This document shows, in pieces, positions 60,379 through 64,000 of a DNA stretch of 64,000 nt (the first letter of the stretch is position 1; each line of letters starts with the position of its first letter). A program made the translations under genes and the position numbers. The notes beneath the pieces are model-generated. The model saw only the letters and a program-made list of their open reading frames with translations. It was not told the DNA's origin and made no database searches. The stretch is from Pseudoflavonifractor sp050943825 (GTDB taxonomy: Bacteria > Bacillota > Clostridia > Oscillospirales > Oscillospiraceae), in the NCBI RefSeq assembly GCF_050943825.1, contig NZ_JBMNPX010000001.1:1-64000 (forward strand), given 5' to 3'.

Positions 60379-61298
60379 GTGAAGGTATCATTTTAAAAGC
60401 CCTCAGCGGCTTCTATTATGTGGATGACGGAAGCGGCGCCCCACCGACAGCCTGCCGGGCCAGGGGGCGCTTCCGCCACGCAAAAATCTCCCCGCTTGTG
60501 GGGGATAGGGTCCGTTTTACGCCGTTACCGGACGGCAGCGGCGCTGTGGACGAGATCCTGCCCCGCCGCAACCAGTTCCAGCGCCCGGCAGTAGCCAACA
60601 TTGACCAGATGGTGATCATTGCTTCCGGCGCTGTTCCGGTTACAGACCCGTTCCTTATCGACCGCATGATCTCGCTGGCGACCTGGAAAGGCTGCGAAAG
60701 TATCATCTGCCTGAATAAGTGCGATCTGGATTCCGCACAGTCTCTCTATGAGATTTATCGCTCCGCCGGTTTTACCACGCTGCGTGTCAGCGCTGGGACG
60801 GGGGATGGCATTGACGAACTGGCTGAGATAATAGCTGGAAAGGTATCTGCCTTTACAGGCAACTCGGGCGTAGGAAAATCAAGTATTCTCAATGCGCTGG
60901 AGCCGGGCTTTGGGCTCCCGGTGGGCGAGGTAAGCGACAAGCTGGGGCGGGGCAGACACACCACTCGTCACGTGGAACTGTTCCGGCTGAAGAATGGAGC
61001 GATTGTAGCGGATACCCCTGGATTCTCCTCCTTTGATACTGAACAGATGGAGGGCTGCCGCAAGGAGGACCTTGCGGCCACCTTCCGAGAATTTGAGCCT
61101 TATCTGGAGCAGTGCCGGTTTACCGGCTGCGCCCATGTAAAAGAGAAGGGCTGTGCGGTTCTCGCAGCGCTTAAGGAAGGGAAAATTGCACCCAGTCGGC
61201 ATGAGAGCTATGTCCGTCTCTACAACGAGGCAGCTCAGCGTAAGGATTGGGAAGAGAAGAAACGGAGCGTACAGAACAGCAACAAGGTAATTAAATAA
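60375..61298 (+). CDS. rsgA: Ribosome small subunit-dependent GTPase A
   Basis: 307 residues from ATG 60375, overlapping prkC by four bases. OB-fold N-terminus (about 1-65), then a circularly permuted GTPase: G4 CLNKCDLD near 113, G1 FTGNSGVGKSSILNAL near 160, G2 in GRGRHTTRHVELF and G3 DTPGFSSFD near 214. The zinc motif C-x-x-x-x-x-C-x-H (CRFTGCAHVKEKGCAV) closes the protein. It acts in 30S maturation. The gene order prpC-prkC-rsgA is conserved; rpe, which often follows, is absent here. Confidence 0.95.
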   Translation: MSEGIILKALSGFYYVDDGSGAPPTACRARGRFRHAKISPLVGDRVRFTPLPDGSGAVDEILPRRNQFQRPAVANIDQMVIIASGAVPVTDPFLIDRMISLATWKGCESIICLNKCDLDSAQSLYEIYRSAGFTTLRVSAGTGDGIDELAEIIAGKVSAFTGNSGVGKSSILNALEPGFGLPVGEVSDKLGRGRHTTRHVELFRLKNGAIVADTPGFSSFDTEQMEGCRKEDLAATFREFEPYLEQCRFTGCAHVKEKGCAVLAALKEGKIAPSRHESYVRLYNEAAQRKDWEEKKRSVQNSNKVIK

Positions 61299-61311
61299 GG
61301 CGTAAGCACAT

Positions 61312-61346
61312 GAGGCGCCCCCGGTATTGCCGGGGGCGCTCTTTTT
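61312..61346 (+). terminator. Terminator of the priA-rsgA unit
   Basis: GCGCCCCCGG (61315-61324) pairs with CCGGGGGCGC (61330-61339) around TATTG, followed by TCTTTTTG. Ten perfect base pairs. Confidence 0.85.
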
Positions 61347-61418
61347 GTGATGGCGGGGCATACAGGCGGCACAATTTTTGTTAAAAAATAATTTAAATAA
61401 GAATTCCCCATATTGCCA

Positions 61419-61447
61419 TTGACAAGTAAAGATGGAAACACTATAAT
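61419..61447 (+). promoter_or_regulatory. Consensus sigma-A promoter of the surface-protein gene
   Basis: TTGACA (61419-61424), exactly 17 bases and TATAAT (61442-61447). Both hexamers are perfect matches, the only such case in the window. It lies 60 bases before the ATG at 61507. Confidence 0.85.
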
Positions 61448-61506
61448 GGGGCAGCTTAAATCAATAGTAACATAGTAGGGAATTATAATAGAAAATGGAG
61501 AGAAAG

Positions 61507-61662
61507 ATGAAACCATACATTAAAAAGATACCGATTGTGCTGACTGCAGCTGCGCTGGTTGGTCAGCTCTCCCTTCCGGCTGCAGCAATTGTAGCTGTTC
61601 AGCCCCGTGCATTTCAGGGCGATGACGCTTCGGTCTTGGCTGCTGAATGGGAATAACCTTGG
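61507..61662 (+). pseudogene. Signal-peptide frame of a frameshifted surface protein
   Basis: ATG 61507 opens a 51-codon frame with a basic start (MKPYIKKIPIV), a hydrophobic core (LTAAALVGQLSLPAAAIVAV) and an Ala-rich cleavage region, a classic secretion signal. The frame then reads FQGDDASVLAAEWE and stops at TAA 61660-61662. The leucine-rich-repeat protein continues in the +1 frame from about 61622. Joining GDDA to RSWLLNGNNLGG needs loss of one base or gain of two near 61630, so the two parts are one gene broken by a small indel (or a sequencing error). Confidence 0.6.
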
Positions 61663-64000
61663 CGGCGTAGGCGCGGACGGCATACTGACAGAGGAGGAGC
61701 GGCAGGGAGTTACCGAACTGAACCTCTCCGGCCTGGGTCTGACCAGTTTGGAAGGCCTGGAGGCGTTCCCCAATCTTCAGTTGCTGGATTGTTCCCGGAA
61801 TAGCCTGACGCAGCTGGATCTGTCCCAGAACCCCGCACTGGTTCAGCTGTATTGCTCCAATAACCGGCTGACCAGCCTGGACGTGTCTCAGAATATGAAT
61901 CTGGAGCACCTCGGTTGCAGCTTTAACCGAATTACCCAGCTGGACCTGACTGGCCACAGCAAGCTGATCGCCCTGAACTGTGAGATGAACCTGCTGACCA
62001 GCCTGACGCTGACCGGATGCACAGACCTGTTGTCTATGTATTGCCGGAACAACCTGCTGACCAGCCTGGATCTGACTGACAACACCAAGCTGGTGTTTAT
62101 TGAGACCTTTGACAACCGGCTGACTTCCATTGACGTGAGTGGACTTGCAAATCTCAGATTCCTTCATATCGATCACAACCGGCTCACTGAGCTGGATATG
62201 AGCCACAATACAAAGCTGGAGGGCGGCGGCTTTGTGGCGCGGAACAATTTCATGGAGAAGATTTATCTGCCCAATCAGCCGGGTCTTATCGTCTATCTGG
62301 ACGACTACGAGGAGCAGGACCCCTTTGATGGCCATGACCGGGCGGCCTGGTTCCTGGATCCCGAGTTCCGGACTCCCGCACCCGCTGAGCTTGAAGCCGC
62401 AGGTCAGACCCTGTACAGCCAGCGGATTCCCAACAAGTATACCATCTATTTCTCCGCCAATGGCGGCAATGGCTCTATTGCCGGTGTGCCAGCTCAGTGG
62501 GACAGTGATGTGCAGCTGCCCGGAGGCATGGGGCTCAGCCGCTATGGCTACACCTTCTCCAAGTGGAACACCCAGCCCAAGGGCGATGGTACAGCGTATG
62601 AGAGCAGCCAGAGTGTGCGCAACCTGGCTGGCCGTAAGACCGACGGCGACCGTATTACCCTCTATGCCCAGTGGACGCCCAACCAGTACACCATCCAGTT
62701 GAACCCCAACGGCGGTGAGGGTGAGGTCAAGACCATGACTGCTACCTACGGCCAGAGCATTGCGCTGGAGGCCAATACCTTCACCAAGGAAGGTAAGGAG
62801 TTTGCCGGCTGGGCTACCACACCGGGCGGCGCCGTGCGCTACGCTGATAAGGCGCAGGTTCAGAGCCTGACTGGTGAGGCAGATGGAGTGGTGAACCTCT
62901 ATGCAGTGTGGAGAACGCCGCTCAGCGAGATTCAGAAGCCCTATCTGGAGGAGCTGGAGACAGAGTTTAAGGCATACAGGGAAGCCTCCTATACCGCAGA
63001 GGACTGGGGAAAACTCTCCAGCGCCTATGCCGACGGCATGAGTAAGATTCAGGGCACCGAATCCACCACTGTGATGGACAGGGCTGTGGAGACTGCTAAG
63101 GAGGCCATGGAGGCTGTTCTCACCATTGAAAAGCGCGTGGAGGAAATTACCGCCTCCTGGAGGGCAGACCGCAAATCCGCTCTTGACAGTTTGTCCGGCA
63201 AGAACCTGACCGAGTCCAACGCCCAGCAGTCTGCCGCACTGGCTCAGGCCGCGCTGGCGGATCTGGCTCAGGATAAGCTGGTGACCCGCAGTACTCTTAC
63301 TGGAGAAGATGACCGAAATCTGGTGGTGGGCAAAGCAGCAGAGCAGCTGCAGCCAAAGGCAGACGAGCTGATGACCATGAAGCAGGCTGCCGAGTGGCTG
63401 GAATCCCTTGGCGGCCTGACCCTCCGGTCCATGGCTCAGGTGCAGGAGGAGCATCTGGGAGACTATCAGAATGCCATTTCCAGTTATAATTCTCTGGATG
63501 AGAAGCTGAAAAGCTACATCAGTGAGAGCGTGTCCGCCGACCTGGAGCAGCGCTACGAGCTGGCAGGACAGAAGCGCACCGAGACCCAGCTGCTTCAGAG
63601 TAAGTATGATGGCCTGGACCAGAGCGAGTATTCTGCCAAGGGTCAGGCAGCGCTGTCCAGTGCACTGAACAAGGGCCTGTCCGCTATCCGTTCTGCCAAT
63701 TCGGTAGAGGCGGCTCAGCAGGCCGGTGCAGATGCCTGGAAGCAGATCAGCCAGGTTCTCACTGCCGACCAGGAGCCTGTCACCCCGCCTGAGGGTGGTG
63801 GTGGAAGTACCGGCGGTGGCGGCGGTGGTACTGGCGGCGGAGGAGGTGCCAGTGGTGGCGGAAGCGCTGGCGGTGGTGGCTCTTCCACTGAGGAGCCTGA
63901 GGAGTCTGTCACCGTGACTGTGACGGACGAAAAGACCGGCGCCACTGCTCAGGTGACCACTGCGCCCGATGGCAAGGTGACCGCTCAGGTGACCATTCCC
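61622..64000 (+). CDS. Secreted LRR/InlB-repeat surface protein, 3' end outside window
   Basis: The frame is open to the window end, about 793 residues. Residues about 25-210 hold bacterial leucine-rich repeats of about 21 residues (LQLLDCSRNSLTQLDLSQN, LVQLYCSNNRLTSLDVSQN and so on). Two Listeria-Bacteroides (InlB B-type) repeats follow near 275-440 (YTIYFSANGG ... LYAQW; YTIQLNPNGGEGEV ... LYAVW), then helical parts, and at about 720-755 a Gly/Ser linker with several GGGG runs. The whole looks like a cell-surface adhesin. ATG 61622 has no ribosome site; the natural start is the signal peptide at 61507 before the frameshift. Confidence 0.75.
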   Translation, partial: MTLRSWLLNGNNLGGVGADGILTEEERQGVTELNLSGLGLTSLEGLEAFPNLQLLDCSRNSLTQLDLSQNPALVQLYCSNNRLTSLDVSQNMNLEHLGCSFNRITQLDLTGHSKLIALNCEMNLLTSLTLTGCTDLLSMYCRNNLLTSLDLTDNTKLVFIETFDNRLTSIDVSGLANLRFLHIDHNRLTELDMSHNTKLEGGGFVARNNFMEKIYLPNQPGLIVYLDDYEEQDPFDGHDRAAWFLDPEFRTPAPAELEAAGQTLYSQRIPNKYTIYFSANGGNGSIAGVPAQWDSDVQLPGGMGLSRYGYTFSKWNTQPKGDGTAYESSQSVRNLAGRKTDGDRITLYAQWTPNQYTIQLNPNGGEGEVKTMTATYGQSIALEANTFTKEGKEFAGWATTPGGAVRYADKAQVQSLTGEADGVVNLYAVWRTPLSEIQKPYLEELETEFKAYREASYTAEDWGKLSSAYADGMSKIQGTESTTVMDRAVETAKEAMEAVLTIEKRVEEITASWRADRKSALDSLSGKNLTESNAQQSAALAQAALADLAQDKLVTRSTLTGEDDRNLVVGKAAEQLQPKADELMTMKQAAEWLESLGGLTLRSMAQVQEEHLGDYQNAISSYNSLDEKLKSYISESVSADLEQRYELAGQKRTETQLLQSKYDGLDQSEYSAKGQAALSSALNKGLSAIRSANSVEAAQQAGADAWKQISQVLTADQEPVTPPEGGGGSTGGGGGGTGGGGGASGGGSAGGGGSSTEEPEESVTVTVTDEKTGATAQVTTAPDGKVTAQVTIP

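Overview
The window is chromosomal DNA of a high-GC, spore-forming member of the Clostridia. The gene set and gene order fit the Oscillospiraceae (Flavonifractor, Pseudoflavonifractor, Intestinimonas or Lawsonibacter type). This rests on the fused ispH-rpsA gene, the neighbourhoods clpP-clpX-lon-engB, scpA-scpB-DUF2953-gerW-dacF-rluB and remA-gmk-rpoZ-priA-def-fmt-rsmB-rlmN-stp-prkC-rsgA, the spore genes (SleL-like hydrolase, GerW), and c-di-AMP synthesis by CdaA/CdaR. I infer the taxon from protein resemblance and have not tested it.

Region 1 (1-7352) is an accessory block of about eleven small same-strand genes. It holds the tail of a CbrC-family protein, a WGR-like/beta-propeller protein, a SUKH (SMI1/KNR4) protein, an AlkD-like HEAT protein cut by an in-frame stop, an SF0329-like protein, a DUF4261 protein and several unrecognised proteins. 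Such mixtures are typical of polymorphic-toxin immunity arrays, but no toxin lies in the window.

Region 2 (7353-9172) is gene-poor. It holds one minus-strand gene with a C-terminal ERCC4-type nuclease domain of the kind found in phages, an inverted repeat across its probable promoter, and a candidate orphan small RNA with a consensus promoter and a strong terminator.

Region 3 (9173-16237) holds a PcrA/UvrD-like helicase, an ABC-F ATPase, two identical tRNA-Arg(ACG) genes with matching promoters and terminators, a palindrome-rich gene-free patch, and a minus-strand pair for cell-wall or spore-cortex hydrolysis (amidase and LysM-GH18).

Region 4 (16238-30381) is housekeeping: rplS, rbgA, rnhB, yraN, an M19 dipeptidase, thrC, a phosphoesterase, the protein quality-control set tig-clpP-clpX-lon, engB, a fumarylacetoacetase-fold hydrolase and an M50 protease.

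Region 5 (30378-44285) runs through chromosome segregation (scpAB), sporulation and wall genes (gerW, dacF), rluB, a MurR/RpiR regulator, an HI0933-type flavoprotein, cmk, plsC, ispH-rpsA, a CarD-type regulator, ispD, ispF, and a Se/S-carrier-like protein beside a cysteine-desulfurase-like enzyme. A multi-helix RNA ending in a terminator lies between the carD-like gene and ispD.

Region 6 (44360-61346) holds cdaA-cdaR, a Cys-rich DUF5685 protein, a J-domain protein with a Cys-rich tail, a membrane protein, and the long run yicC to rsgA for nucleotide metabolism, transcription, replication restart, translation initiation and Ser/Thr phosphosignalling. Many neighbours overlap by four bases (ATGA, GTGA or TTGA), which implies translational coupling.

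Region 7 (61419-64000) begins with a perfect consensus promoter and a large secreted leucine-rich-repeat protein. Its signal-peptide frame and its repeat frame do not match, so it is frameshifted, and it runs off the right edge.
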